A stretch of 64,000 bases of DNA from Acidobacteriota bacterium (GCA_947467605.1 CANIII010000019.1:1-64000); one strand, 5' to 3'. Numbered from the stretch's first letter, positions 43,783 to 54,057 are shown. The notes: generated by a model from the letters alone, not told the origin. Made by a program: numbers and translations.

Positions 43783-45287
43783 AAGCTGTCATCTATTGCC
43801 GCGTCTCAACCAAGGAACAGGTCAACAACCTGTCTCTGCCCACTCAGCTACGGGAGTGTCAGCGGTACTGCGAGCAGCACGGATATGAGGTCGACAAGGT
43901 CTTTGAAGATGCCGGCGAGTCGGCGAAGACAACCGACCGGCCCGACTTCCTCCGCATGCTTGAATACTGCGCTGCTAACAAGAAGCGAGTGCGCGCGGTG
44001 GTCGTGTACAACCTCACGCGGTTCTCACGCAACGCCTACGACCACGCTACAGTCCGCGCGCTCCTGAATGGAATCGGCATTCTCGTCAGGTCCGCTACGG
44101 AAGCGATAAGCGACGACCCGACCGGCAAGCTGATGGAAAACGTCTTGGCGGCGTTCGGTCAGTTCGATAACGATGCCAAGTCGGAGCGAAGCAAGGTTGG
44201 AATGAAGGCTGCGCTCAGCCGTGGCCGTTGGACGTGGCGCGCCCCGCTTGGCTACACGAACGGCCACGTTGATCGCGGCGAGCCGAGCCTCGTCCCAGAT
44301 CCAATCCGGGCGCCGCTCATCCGGCAGGCGTTCGAGATGGTCGCCCGACGGACATCCACGGTGGCCTCGGTCCTTCGTCAAGTGACCGCCCTCGGCCTCA
44401 CGTCGAGGACCGGGCTCCCGTTGACGTCCCAAAGCTTCAGGAACCTGATCACCGGCAGCATGTACACGGGGATGATCGACGCATCATCCTGCGGCCTCGG
44501 TGCCGTCAGAGGAGACTATGAGCCATTGGTGGCAGCAACACTGTTCGAGGAAGCCCAGGCTGCCCTACGTCGTCCTGGCGGCTCCAAACGGCACTTTAGG
44601 GACAACGCCGACTTTCCGCTCCGAAGATTCGTCAAGTGTGGCCGCTGCGACGCGCCACTGACGGGGAGTCACTCGACCGGTCGGACTGCGCGATACGCCT
44701 ATTACCACTGCAACAGTTGCTCGGTGAGGGTCAAGAAGGCAGAACTCGAAGAAAAATTCGTCCTGCTGCTGGATTCATTGATGCCTCGGCCGGAATTCAT
44801 CGACGTCTTCCGCACGATGATCACGAACGTGCTCGCCGATCGCCAGACCGAAGCAACGAGCATCATGAATGCACTTTTGGCTCGCGCCGACGCGCTGCGT
44901 CTCCGGGAGCGACGGCTCGTCGAAGCTTTTGTCTACGAACGGGCCATCGACAAGGAGACCTACGATTTCCAGCGAGATGCCATCCGCCGGGACATCGCCA
45001 TGACGACCATTGAGGCCAACGACGCCAAGATGACGATGGTCGACACGGACGGGATCATGGCCTTCGCCAACTTCGTGATCACGAACGCGTCACGCCTCTG
45101 GCTGGACGCGGTGCCACAGCACAAGATCCGCCTACAGGCGACCCTCTTCCCCGAGGGTCTGCGCTTCGAGGACGGCGCGTTTCGAACCGCCGTAACTTGC
45201 CTTGCTTTCTGTCAGTTAGACGGATTCTTTGCCGAAAAGGAAAGAATGGCGTCCCCATCGGGATTCGAACCCGAGTCTCGGCCTTGA
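43779..45287 (+). CDS. large serine recombinase (resolvase/integrase family)
   Basis: 502 residues. The resolvase domain has Ser10 in YCRVSTKEQ, Arg8, and the conserved RPDFLRML and NLTRFSRN stretches. A recombinase domain (PLGYTNG, SLVPDPIRAPLIRQAFEMVA) is followed by a zinc ribbon (KCGRCDAPL...YHCNSC) and a coiled-coil. It cuts and joins att sites through a phosphoserine link. The last 13 residues (MASPSGFEPESRP) are coded by the antisense strand of tRNA-Glu. So the host gene supplies the stop in the integrated state. Confidence 0.93.
   Translation: MKAVIYCRVSTKEQVNNLSLPTQLRECQRYCEQHGYEVDKVFEDAGESAKTTDRPDFLRMLEYCAANKKRVRAVVVYNLTRFSRNAYDHATVRALLNGIGILVRSATEAISDDPTGKLMENVLAAFGQFDNDAKSERSKVGMKAALSRGRWTWRAPLGYTNGHVDRGEPSLVPDPIRAPLIRQAFEMVARRTSTVASVLRQVTALGLTSRTGLPLTSQSFRNLITGSMYTGMIDASSCGLGAVRGDYEPLVAATLFEEAQAALRRPGGSKRHFRDNADFPLRRFVKCGRCDAPLTGSHSTGRTARYAYYHCNSCSVRVKKAELEEKFVLLLDSLMPRPEFIDVFRTMITNVLADRQTEATSIMNALLARADALRLRERRLVEAFVYERAIDKETYDFQRDAIRRDIAMTTIEANDAKMTMVDTDGIMAFANFVITNASRLWLDAVPQHKIRLQATLFPEGLRFEDGAFRTAVTCLAFCQLDGFFAEKERMASPSGFEPESRP
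45245..45255 (+). repeat. right attachment site copy (attR) at the tRNA-Glu 3' end
   Basis: AATGGCGTCCC, identical to 31458-31468, covers the 3' acceptor end and CCA of the tRNA-Glu gene. It lies inside the recombinase coding frame (codons for Met-Ala-Ser). The repeat preserves an intact tRNA after integration. Confidence 0.65.
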
Positions 45288-45322
45288 AAGGGCCGCGTCC
45301 TAGGCCTCTGGACGATGGGGAC
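45247..45322 (-). tRNA. tRNA-Glu (anticodon TTC)
   Basis: A full cloverleaf on the minus strand: acceptor GTCCCCA/TGGGGAC with discriminator G, anticodon loop CTTTCAA (TTC), T-arm TCGGGTTCGAATCCCGA, and an encoded CCA. Its 3' end is the apparent insertion site of the element to the left. The recombinase frame overlaps its 3' half on the opposite strand. Confidence 0.97.
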
Positions 45323-45421
45323 GCACGTTGACCCGCCGGCGACTCTGCGCCTCAGCGAACCAATCAACTTTAACAGAACTTCGGCGTTTCCCGAACACTC
45401 TCGGGCGGATAGCATGTGCCG

Positions 45422-47023
45422 ATGCGACATACGTCCTGGGCTGTACCTGCCGTCATCGCGTCTCTCCTCCTCGCCACAGGACATCCGGCCGCGCAGCAGC
45501 GACCCTCCGGGTCGTCAGCATTTCGCGTCGAGGAAGCGACGATCGCCGGTGTCCACGCCGCCATGAAGGCCGGCACACTCACCTGCCACGCACTCGTCGA
45601 CGCCTATCTCGCGCGCATCAGCGCGTACGACAAGACCGGTCCCGCGCTCACCGCCATCGTCGTCACCAATCCGAATGCGCTGGCCGAAGCCGATGCCCTT
45701 GACGCGCGGTATCGGCGCTCCGGCCTCACGGGTCCCTTGCACTGTGTGCCGGCCATCGTCAAAGACAACTACGAGACGATCGGATTGCAGAGCGCCGACG
45801 GCTCCCTCGCGCTCAAAGGCTTCGTCTCCGACAAAGACGCGTTTCTCGTGAAGCGCATCAAAGCGTCCGGCGCGATCGTGCTCGCAAAATCGAACATGGC
45901 GGAGTTCGCCTTCAGCCCGCTCGAAACCGTGAACTCGATCCTCGGCACAACCAAGAACCCGTACGCGCTCGATCGCGTGCCGGCCGGATCGAGTGGTGGC
46001 ACGGCGGCGGCCGTGGCCGCAAGCTTCGGCCTCATCGGGCTCGGTTCAGACACCGGCAATTCCATCCGTGGGCCGTCGTCGCACAACTCGCTCGTCGGCA
46101 TTCGTTCGACGATGGGGCTCACGAGCCGCGCGGGCGTCATTCCGCTCAGCTATCTCGCCGACATCGCCGGCCCGATGACACGCACGGTTGAGGACGCGAC
46201 CGCAGTCTTCCAGGCGATCGTCGGAGAAGATCCCGAAGACCCGATGACCGCACGCAGCCACGGACGTCCCGTGCCGACGTATGCCGACGCGCTGAAGAAG
46301 GATGGTTTGAAAGGCGCGCGCATCGGCGTGCTCCATCAGGCGTACGAACGCGCGAACGCCACGGTTGATCCCGACATCGTCGGCGTGTTTGCCAAAGCCA
46401 TGGCGGACCTGTCTGCCAGCGGCGCAGTGATTGTGGACGACGTGAAGGTCGAGCTGCCACCGCGCGCACAGGGCGCCGGATCGTGTCGCGGATTCAAGTA
46501 CGACATCAACGACTACCTCGCCACGCGTGGTCAGAAAGCGCCCGCGCACAGCCTCGACGAAATCATGGCGTCGCCTGCGGTCGCGTCGTTTCCCGCATCC
46601 GTCAAACAGCGCGCGCAACAAGCCGCCGCGGCGCCGCTCGGCCAAGGACCCGACAGCGACGCGTGCAAAGCGGACGCAGCCTACCGACTCGCCTACGGCG
46701 CGGCCATCACCAAGACGATGGACGACCTGACGCTCGACGCGATGATCTATCCAACGTGGAGCCAGCCGCCGCAGTTGATCGGCGCCACATCACAGCAGGC
46801 CGGCGACAACAGCCAGACGTTCTCGCCCAGCGCGGGATTTCCCGCGATCACGGTGCCGATGGGCTACACGCGCGACAACACACTCCCCATTGGCATGAGC
46901 CTGCTCGGCCGCGCTTGGAGCGAGTCGACCCTGCTCCGCCTTGCATACGCGTACGAACAGGCGACGCATCACCGCCGCGCACCACAATCCACGCCGCCGC
47001 TTGCGAGTGGGGTGAAGAAATAG
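45422..47023 (+). CDS. secreted amidase (amidase signature family)
   Basis: 533 residues from ATG 45422 (a GTG two codons earlier is possible). A signal peptide ends near HPAAQQ. The Ser-Ser-Lys triad is visible: Lys114 in IVKDNYE, Ser190 in PAGSSGGTAAA, Ser214 in DTGNSIRGP, where the usual DTGGSIR has Asn for Gly. The family hydrolyses carboxamides; exported members with this layout are common in Acidobacteriota and have unknown substrates. The 3' end is close to the EamA gene. Confidence 0.92.
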   Translation: MRHTSWAVPAVIASLLLATGHPAAQQRPSGSSAFRVEEATIAGVHAAMKAGTLTCHALVDAYLARISAYDKTGPALTAIVVTNPNALAEADALDARYRRSGLTGPLHCVPAIVKDNYETIGLQSADGSLALKGFVSDKDAFLVKRIKASGAIVLAKSNMAEFAFSPLETVNSILGTTKNPYALDRVPAGSSGGTAAAVAASFGLIGLGSDTGNSIRGPSSHNSLVGIRSTMGLTSRAGVIPLSYLADIAGPMTRTVEDATAVFQAIVGEDPEDPMTARSHGRPVPTYADALKKDGLKGARIGVLHQAYERANATVDPDIVGVFAKAMADLSASGAVIVDDVKVELPPRAQGAGSCRGFKYDINDYLATRGQKAPAHSLDEIMASPAVASFPASVKQRAQQAAAAPLGQGPDSDACKADAAYRLAYGAAITKTMDDLTLDAMIYPTWSQPPQLIGATSQQAGDNSQTFSPSAGFPAITVPMGYTRDNTLPIGMSLLGRAWSESTLLRLAYAYEQATHHRRAPQSTPPLASGVKK

Positions 47024-47871
47024 AGGCCCGCCTCAGCCTCCTCACACTCGCGGCGCTGTTAGGATTTGCCGCCAACTCGCTACTCACACGCGGTGCGCTC
47101 GCCGGGCACCGCATCGATCCGGCGTCATTTCTTGCGCTGCGTCTCACGGCCGGCGCTGCGGCACTCTGGCTTCTGGCCCGACGCCATCGCACGCACGTCG
47201 CTCTGCACGACCCGGCCAACCACTGGCTCGCCGCACTGGAACTCACCGGTTATGCGGTCGCATTCACCTTTGCCTACGTGCGCATTGGCGCGGGCCTCGG
47301 CGCGCTCACGCTGTTCGGCGCGGTGCAAACAACGATGATCGCCGCTGGCCTGAGGGCCGGCGAGCGGCCGAGCGCCGGCGATGTTGCGGGGTTGCTCGTC
47401 GCCCTGGCTGGATTACTGACGATGACGCTGCCGGGGGCCTCGCGACCGCCACTGGTCGGCGTCGGTCTGATGGCGATCGCCGGCATCTGCTGGGGGCTGT
47501 ATTCCCTGCGCGGCCGGCGCAGCCGCGATCCGCTCGTCGGTACCGCCCACAACTTCATGCGCGCGGTGCCCATCGGCCTCCTCGTCCTCTCCGCGCAGTG
47601 GTCACAGGTGTTTGTGACGCCGACCGGCATCGTCCTGGCGCTTGTGTCTGGCGCGATCACGTCCGGCATCGGCTACGCCATCTGGTACAGCGTGCTCCCC
47701 GCCCTGACGGCGTGGCGCGCCGCGCTCGTGCAACTGCTCACGCCAGTGTTGACCGCGGTCGCCGCGGTCGTCATATTGGGAGAGTCGATGTCGTGGCGCC
47801 TGCTGATTTCCGGAGGCTTGATCGTCGGTGGCGTCGTTGTATCCATCGGCGCCAAGCGGGGGCGCGCCTGA
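47023..47871 (+). CDS. EamA/DMT-family transporter
   Basis: About 282 residues with ten hydrophobic helices in two EamA halves (LSLLTLAALLGFAANSLLTRGA; VGLMAIAGICWGLYSLRGRR; ILGESMSWRLLISGGLIVGG). It is a drug/metabolite exporter of the inner membrane; the substrate is unknown. The first helix begins right after the amidase stop, but no ATG, GTG or TTG lies in frame near it. The nearest in-frame TTG (46915) sits 109 bases inside the amidase gene, so the coordinate given is nominal. Confidence 0.8.
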   Translation, partial: EARLSLLTLAALLGFAANSLLTRGALAGHRIDPASFLALRLTAGAAALWLLARRHRTHVALHDPANHWLAALELTGYAVAFTFAYVRIGAGLGALTLFGAVQTTMIAAGLRAGERPSAGDVAGLLVALAGLLTMTLPGASRPPLVGVGLMAIAGICWGLYSLRGRRSRDPLVGTAHNFMRAVPIGLLVLSAQWSQVFVTPTGIVLALVSGAITSGIGYAIWYSVLPALTAWRAALVQLLTPVLTAVAAVVILGESMSWRLLISGGLIVGGVVVSIGAKRGRA

Positions 47872-48932
47872 TGCGACGCGCCTCGATCCGTCTCGTGATG
47901 ATGGCCGCGGCGACCGTGCTGGCCACGCGATCGATTGCATTCGCACAGACCAGTTGGGGCATCGGAGTGACGTCCACCGGTGTGATCGTTTTCTGTGACC
48001 CGGGCCGCAGCACCGTGTGGCGCATCGAGCCCGACGGCACGCGCAGCGCCGCACTGACAGGCATCACCTGTCGCGCGGTGGTCTCGAGCACCGACGACGC
48101 CGTGTACGGGGAAGCGACGCCGAGTGATGTCAACGCCACACGTGGCGTCGGCATCTGGGAGGTGCGGGGCCACGAGCCGCACACGTGGATCCTGACTCCC
48201 ACGCTGACGCCTCCCCCCGGCGTGTCACTCGTGCGCAATCTACGCGGCGCGCAGTTTGGCTGGGATGGCGCCGGTGTCGGCAGCCAGACGTCCGCGATCG
48301 TCATGCGTGAAGCGAGCGGCGCCACTGCGGTCGTGGCCGGCGGCGCGTGGGGTCAACAGGATGGCGACGGCCGCGAGGCGGCGTTCGCCAACATCAGCGG
48401 TATGGCGCTGGCTCCCGACAGCTCACTCGTCGTGGCCGATTCGGGCAACATTCGGCGCGTCTCGACCATGTTCACGGTCCGGACTGAAGCACGCCGCGTC
48501 GTGACCGATTCACATCTGGGTTTGATCGGCGCGCACGGGCTCTGGGCACGCGAACTCGGTGTGGCCACGGATGCCTCTGGCGCCGCAGTCGTGGTGGATC
48601 CGGAAGCAGGCCGCATCGTTCACGTGGCCCGTGATGGCACAGCCACGCCGATCTGGGAGCCGACGGGCCTGGCGCAACGGGTCAGCGGCGGTCGCTGGGG
48701 TTGGCGACCGGCCGGCGTCGCGATGATGGGCCGCACGTACTACGTGCTCGATGAGTGGATGGGGCCCGCGCTGCTCGCGGACCTGATCGGCAGCCCGCGC
48801 GTGTCGCAGGTGGATGCCGCAGGTCGCGTCACGCGCATCGTCAGCGTCGGCAACTGGTCCGTGCGTGCGGCAGCCTCTGCGCTGATGGTCGTGCTGCTCT
48901 CGGTTCTCTGGTCACAGCGCCGACGTCGCTGA
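47871..48932 (+). CDS. secreted beta-propeller (NHL-like) protein with C-terminal membrane anchor
   Basis: 353 residues; the ATG overlaps the transporter stop (TGATG). A signal peptide (ending SIAFAQ) precedes propeller-like blades (GREAAFANISGMALAPDSSLVVAD, ELGVATDASGAAVVVDPEAG). A final helix (AASALMVVLLSVLWSQ) before RRRR could anchor it to the membrane with a short cytoplasmic end. No catalytic residues were recognised. The last 21 bases overlap the 3' end of the HAD gene on the other strand. Confidence 0.7.
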   Translation: MRRASIRLVMMAAATVLATRSIAFAQTSWGIGVTSTGVIVFCDPGRSTVWRIEPDGTRSAALTGITCRAVVSSTDDAVYGEATPSDVNATRGVGIWEVRGHEPHTWILTPTLTPPPGVSLVRNLRGAQFGWDGAGVGSQTSAIVMREASGATAVVAGGAWGQQDGDGREAAFANISGMALAPDSSLVVADSGNIRRVSTMFTVRTEARRVVTDSHLGLIGAHGLWARELGVATDASGAAVVVDPEAGRIVHVARDGTATPIWEPTGLAQRVSGGRWGWRPAGVAMMGRTYYVLDEWMGPALLADLIGSPRVSQVDAAGRVTRIVSVGNWSVRAAASALMVVLLSVLWSQRRRR

Positions 48933-49646
48933 TACCGTCTCGCCAAAAAGGATCGCGAGCGCGTCGGCCGCAGGCTCGAGCGCGTGTACTTCCACCAACT
49001 GCGCATCAGGCGACGCGGCGCGCCAGCGGTTAAACCACACGGCCCGCACACCGGCGGCGCGGCCACCGGCGATATCTGTCGTCAGCGAATCACCGAAGAC
49101 GACGGTCCGTTCGGGCGTGCCACCGACGCGCGCGATCGCGTGATGAATGATGCCGGGGTCAGGCTTCGACGCACCGAACTCTTCGGACGTGATCAGCACA
49201 TCAACATACGGCGTGAGTCCGCCACGCTCGATCTTCAGTCGCTGCTCGCGCACGACGTTGTTGGTGACGATCGCCAGTTGCCATCCGGCCTCTTTGACGG
49301 CGGCCACAAACGCGATCGCGCCGGGCACCATACGCCACGCGGTTTCGTAGGCGCGGCGATACGTCCACGACAGTTCATCGAGCACATCCACGCGCGATTC
49401 CGCCACGCCGGCACTGCCCAGCAATTGGCGAAACCGCTCGACGCGCGCTTGTTCCACTGTCCACTTCCCCGCTAGAACTTCGAGATGCAAGGCTTCGAGG
49501 ACAATGCGGTGATGGCGATCGAACTCATCGAGCGTCCAGACGTGAAACGCCGGCGCGTGTGCGCGGACCACGGCCAGCGCATCGCGCGTGGCACCGGAGT
49601 GATCAAACAGCGTGTCGTCGAGATCGCAGAGCAGCGCGCGCGTCAC
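48912..49646 (-). CDS. HAD-superfamily phosphatase (YjjG/pyrimidine nucleotidase-like)
   Basis: 244 residues from a GTG that overlaps the preceding stop (GTGA). HAD motif I DLDDTLFD (Asp8, Asp10), motif II VTNN, motif III Lys in FGASKPDP and motif IV VFGDSLTTDIAGG are all present with a helical cap. This fits a small-molecule phosphatase of the YjjG class. The substrate is not known. It is paired with the dioxygenase-fold gene. Confidence 0.87.
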   Translation of the reverse strand: MTRALLCDLDDTLFDHSGATRDALAVVRAHAPAFHVWTLDEFDRHHRIVLEALHLEVLAGKWTVEQARVERFRQLLGSAGVAESRVDVLDELSWTYRRAYETAWRMVPGAIAFVAAVKEAGWQLAIVTNNVVREQRLKIERGGLTPYVDVLITSEEFGASKPDPGIIHHAIARVGGTPERTVVFGDSLTTDIAGGRAAGVRAVWFNRWRAASPDAQLVEVHALEPAADALAILFGETVSATSAL

Positions 49647-50260
49647 AGATCGAGAATCACGTTGAACGACGCTGAGATCCGCGCGGCGGTACGATCGACA
49701 AGCGTCATCGCCAGCAGCGGATCAAACGCCGCATCTTTCTTGTTGGCGGCACCGGCGACCGCGTCCGGCAGGAACACGCTCGTATTCAGCGTGGCCTTGC
49801 CCGGCACCGTGATTCGCAGATTCACGCGCGGCGCCTGCCCCGCGATCGCGCCGGGCACGATCGTCTCGATGCGATACTTGCCCTCCGCATCCGTGAGCTG
49901 TCGGCCTCGTAGTCGCGTGCCGCTCGCGTCGACCGCGCCGTTCGCATCAGCCTGCCACACATCGATCGTGGCGCCGGGAATCAATCCGCAGCGCAGTCCG
50001 ATGACGGCACCGGTGATGTTCAACACGGAGCCTGGCTCACCGACCTCAGTGATTTTCGTGCGCGCCGGCGACACGGCGCGATAACCGGTGAGCGTGCGCG
50101 CCGGTGTTGGTTTCGTGGACGGATCGCACGGTGGTGTTGCCGCGACGCCGAATCCTGGCGGCAGTTGCTGTGCGGCGGCACTTACGCGCCACATTGTCAG
50201 GCCAGCAAGTGACACGACCGACGTCGTCAACCAGTCGCGCCGCGTGAACTTTCGGGGCAT
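49643..50260 (-). CDS. intradiol dioxygenase-fold protein lacking iron ligands
   Basis: 205 residues. A twin-arginine-type signal (FTRRDWLTTSVVSLAGL) is followed by the intradiol beta-sandwich: GSVLNITGAVIG, PGATIDVWQADANG and GKYRIETIVPG. In true enzymes an iron is held by two Tyr and two His (the HxH after the Gly-Arg-Thr-Pro turn). Here GQAPRVNLRI has Arg/Asn in those places and the first Tyr is Val. It is therefore probably not a dioxygenase. A binding role for an exported lipid or aromatic is possible. Confidence in the fold is good, in function low. Confidence 0.75.
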   Translation of the reverse strand: MPRKFTRRDWLTTSVVSLAGLTMWRVSAAAQQLPPGFGVAATPPCDPSTKPTPARTLTGYRAVSPARTKITEVGEPGSVLNITGAVIGLRCGLIPGATIDVWQADANGAVDASGTRLRGRQLTDAEGKYRIETIVPGAIAGQAPRVNLRITVPGKATLNTSVFLPDAVAGAANKKDAAFDPLLAMTLVDRTAARISASFNVILDL

Positions 50261-50298
50261 ATACTGGAATCCTAACAGTTCATTGGAGGATCCCCGCG

Positions 50299-50727
50299 AT
50301 GCCCTATCCCGAATATCTGATTGCCCCGATGCGCCAGGAGTTGATTGAACTCGGCGCGAAAGAATGCCGCACGGCGGATGATGTTGATTCGACGCTCAAG
50401 TCCAGCGGTGTCGTCATGATGGTGGTGAATTCAGTGTGTGGGTGCGCGGCGGCGAAAGCCCGACCGGGCATTGGCCTCGCACTCGAACATGCCGCCAAGC
50501 CGGACGTGGTCGCCACGGTGTTCGCCGGCGCAGACGTCGCCGCCACCGAACGCGCCCGCCAGTTCTTTACGGGCTTCCCGCCCTCATCACCCGCTGTGGC
50601 ACTCCTGCGCGACGGCAAGCTGCTTTACATGATGGAGCGCCGCGACATCGAGTCACGATCGGCCGAGATGATCGCCGACATGCTCACGCTCGCGTTCGAC
50701 AAGCACTGCACGCCGGTCGCGCAGTAA
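50299..50727 (+). CDS. bacilliredoxin (BrxA/BrxB, YphP/YqiW family)
   Basis: 142 residues; ATG after GGAGG. The thioredoxin-like fold carries the CGC active site (Cys47, Cys49) in VNSVCGCAAAKARPG and the family's GFPPSSPAVAL and ERRDIE segments. These proteins remove bacillithiol from oxidised proteins, which suggests the host makes bacillithiol or a similar thiol. It is divergent from the dioxygenase-fold gene. Confidence 0.92.
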   Translation: MPYPEYLIAPMRQELIELGAKECRTADDVDSTLKSSGVVMMVVNSVCGCAAAKARPGIGLALEHAAKPDVVATVFAGADVAATERARQFFTGFPPSSPAVALLRDGKLLYMMERRDIESRSAEMIADMLTLAFDKHCTPVAQ

Positions 50728-50775
50728 TTAAGCTCTGGCGGCCTGCGGCCGATTAACAGAACAGTGGTCCCAAAT

Positions 50776-51162
50776 ATGGAGCAGATCCCCGCCGACGCCG
50801 CCATCATTCTGCTGGTTGAAGACGAACCGGCGGTGCGGGGTCTGTTCGCCCTGTCGCTCAGAAAAGACGGCTACTTTGTCTTGGAGGCCTCCAACGGCGC
50901 CGAGGCGTTGGCCGTGGTGGAGCAAGCCGGCCGCGTGGATCTGGTCGTGACCGACGTCGTCATGCCGGTCATGAAAGGCACTGAACTCGCAGCGCGGCTA
51001 CGGGAGACCTACCCGGAGCTGCGCTTCATCTTTGTGTCGGGCTACGTCATTCACGACAATCTGGGACCGAACTCCGTGCTGCTCCAGAAGCCGTTCGTGC
51101 GCCAGGATCTGGTCAGAAAAGTTGCCGACATCCTCGGTCCGGCACCTGGCCGGCCGTCCTGA
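50776..51162 (+). CDS. single-domain response regulator receiver
   Basis: 128 residues from ATG 50776 (GTG 50764 also possible). Receiver hallmarks: VEDEP near residue 14, phospho-acceptor Asp60 (LVVTDVVMP), IFVSGY and the Lys-Pro loop LLQKPF. No output domain. The LLQKPF context is typical of receivers from hybrid kinase cascades. No kinase is next to it. Confidence 0.88.
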   Translation: MEQIPADAAIILLVEDEPAVRGLFALSLRKDGYFVLEASNGAEALAVVEQAGRVDLVVTDVVMPVMKGTELAARLRETYPELRFIFVSGYVIHDNLGPNSVLLQKPFVRQDLVRKVADILGPAPGRPS

Positions 51163-51232
51163 CGAAACTGCAACGCCCAGGTCGAAACTGTAAGCGTCAG
51201 GCAAAATAATCGGCGACCTGTCGGCCTACCGA

Positions 51233-52549
<1,317 letters not shown>

Positions 52550-52551
52550 TT

Positions 52552-54057
52552 ATGGTCCTTCTCGACGGCTCCTCACTCACTCTTGACGCACTGGGCCGCA
52601 TTGCCCACGAGCGCGAAGCGCTCGGTCTGGCCGACGCGGCTCGTGTCCGTGTGCGCGCGGCACGCGCGCTGGTCGATCATCACGCGGCCGGCGACGTGGC
52701 GGTCTACGGCATCAACACGGGCTTCGGCTCGCTGGCCGAGGTCAAGATTCCGCACGATCAACTCGCCAGCCTGCAATTGAATTTGCTGCGCAGTCACGCG
52801 GCCGGTGTCGGTGAGCCACTGCCCGTGCCCGTGGTGCGTGCACTGATGGCGCTGCGCGCAAACGTGCTGGCCAAAGGCTATTCCGGTATCCGCGAAGAGA
52901 CGCTCGAAGCGCTGATCGCACTCGCCAACGCGGGACTGCATCCACGCGTGCCGTCTCGCGGTTCGGTGGGCGCAAGTGGTGATCTCGCGCCCCTCGCTCA
53001 CCTCGCGCTCGTCGTCGTCGGCGAAGGACAACTGCTTGGGCACGCGAACGTGCCGGACGCCCTCCGGGCCCATCAACTCGCGCCCATGCAACTCGCCGCG
53101 AAAGAAGGCCTCGCGCTCATCAACGGCACGCAGGCCAGCACTGCGGTGCTCGGGTTGGCGGTTCTCGATGCAGCGCGCCTCGCTCGCGTGGCCGATCTGG
53201 CCTGTGCCATGTCGGTCGATGCGTTGCGCGGATCGATCCATCCGTTCGAGGCGCGCATTCACGCCGCGCGACCGGTGCCCGGCCAGGTGGCATCGGCCGC
53301 CAATCTGTTCGCGCTGCTCACCGGCAGCGGCATCAACACCTCTCACGAGCATTGCGGCAAGGTGCAGGACGCATACGCGCTGCGCTGTGCGCCGCAGGTA
53401 CACGGCTCGGCGCGCGAGGCCATCGGCTTTGCCCATCGGCTCGCGGAAATCGAAGCCAACTCCGCCACCGATAACCCAATGGTGTTTGCCGATACCGGCG
53501 ACATCGTCTCGGGGGGCAATTTCCACGGCGCGCCGATTGCGCTGGCCGCCGACACGCTCACGATCGGCATGGCGCAATTGGCCACGATCAGCGAGCGGCG
53601 CACAGACCGGCTGATGACGACCGTCGAAAGTGGACTGCCGCCATTTCTGATTCGCGACAGCGGACTGCATTCGGGCCTGATGATGGCGCACGTCACCGCC
53701 GCGGCGCTGACGTCCGAGATCAAGACGCTGTCGCATCCGGCCGCCGCCGATACCATCCCGACGTCGGCCGGACGCGAAGATCACGTCAGCATGAGCATGG
53801 GCGCCGCCTTGAAGGCCGCGCGTGTCGTGGAACTGGCGCGGCTCGTGATCAGCATCGAACTGCTCGCCGCGGCGCAGGCCATCGATCTGCTCACGCCGCT
53901 CGTCACCTCGCCAACGCTCGCACGCGTGCATGCGGAAATTCGCGCGTCGGTCCCGATGCTGATCACCGATCGTCCGCCGGCGCCCGACATCGACGCCATT
54001 GCCGCACTCGCCGAGAGCGGCGCGCTCGAACGTGCGTGTCCCATCACGCTGTCGTGA
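52552..54057 (+). CDS. hutH: histidine ammonia-lyase
   Basis: 501 residues. The self-made MIO cofactor comes from Ala141-Ser142-Gly143 (GSVGASGDLAPLAH), with Tyr52 (VYGINTGFG) and YSGIREETLE also in place. It deaminates histidine to urocanate, the first step of histidine breakdown, and is followed by hutU. It is divergent from purA. Confidence 0.96.
   Translation: MVLLDGSSLTLDALGRIAHEREALGLADAARVRVRAARALVDHHAAGDVAVYGINTGFGSLAEVKIPHDQLASLQLNLLRSHAAGVGEPLPVPVVRALMALRANVLAKGYSGIREETLEALIALANAGLHPRVPSRGSVGASGDLAPLAHLALVVVGEGQLLGHANVPDALRAHQLAPMQLAAKEGLALINGTQASTAVLGLAVLDAARLARVADLACAMSVDALRGSIHPFEARIHAARPVPGQVASAANLFALLTGSGINTSHEHCGKVQDAYALRCAPQVHGSAREAIGFAHRLAEIEANSATDNPMVFADTGDIVSGGNFHGAPIALAADTLTIGMAQLATISERRTDRLMTTVESGLPPFLIRDSGLHSGLMMAHVTAAALTSEIKTLSHPAAADTIPTSAGREDHVSMSMGAALKAARVVELARLVISIELLAAAQAIDLLTPLVTSPTLARVHAEIRASVPMLITDRPPAPDIDAIAALAESGALERACPITLS

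Larger units (their letters stand above)
31458..45255. mobile_element. integrated element at tRNA-Glu carrying a type I restriction-modification operon
   Basis: The element is bounded by 11-base direct repeats, of which the right one is the 3' end of tRNA-Glu. It carries at its right edge a large serine recombinase that reads into the tRNA. The cargo is hsdM, hsdS, a nuclease gene, hsdR and a metallopeptidase gene, plus an FG-GAP protein, two short genes and a DUF5681-like protein. No conjugation or replication genes are seen, so it is probably a mobilisable or stranded island. The direct repeat is short, so the left boundary is inferred. Confidence 0.65.
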
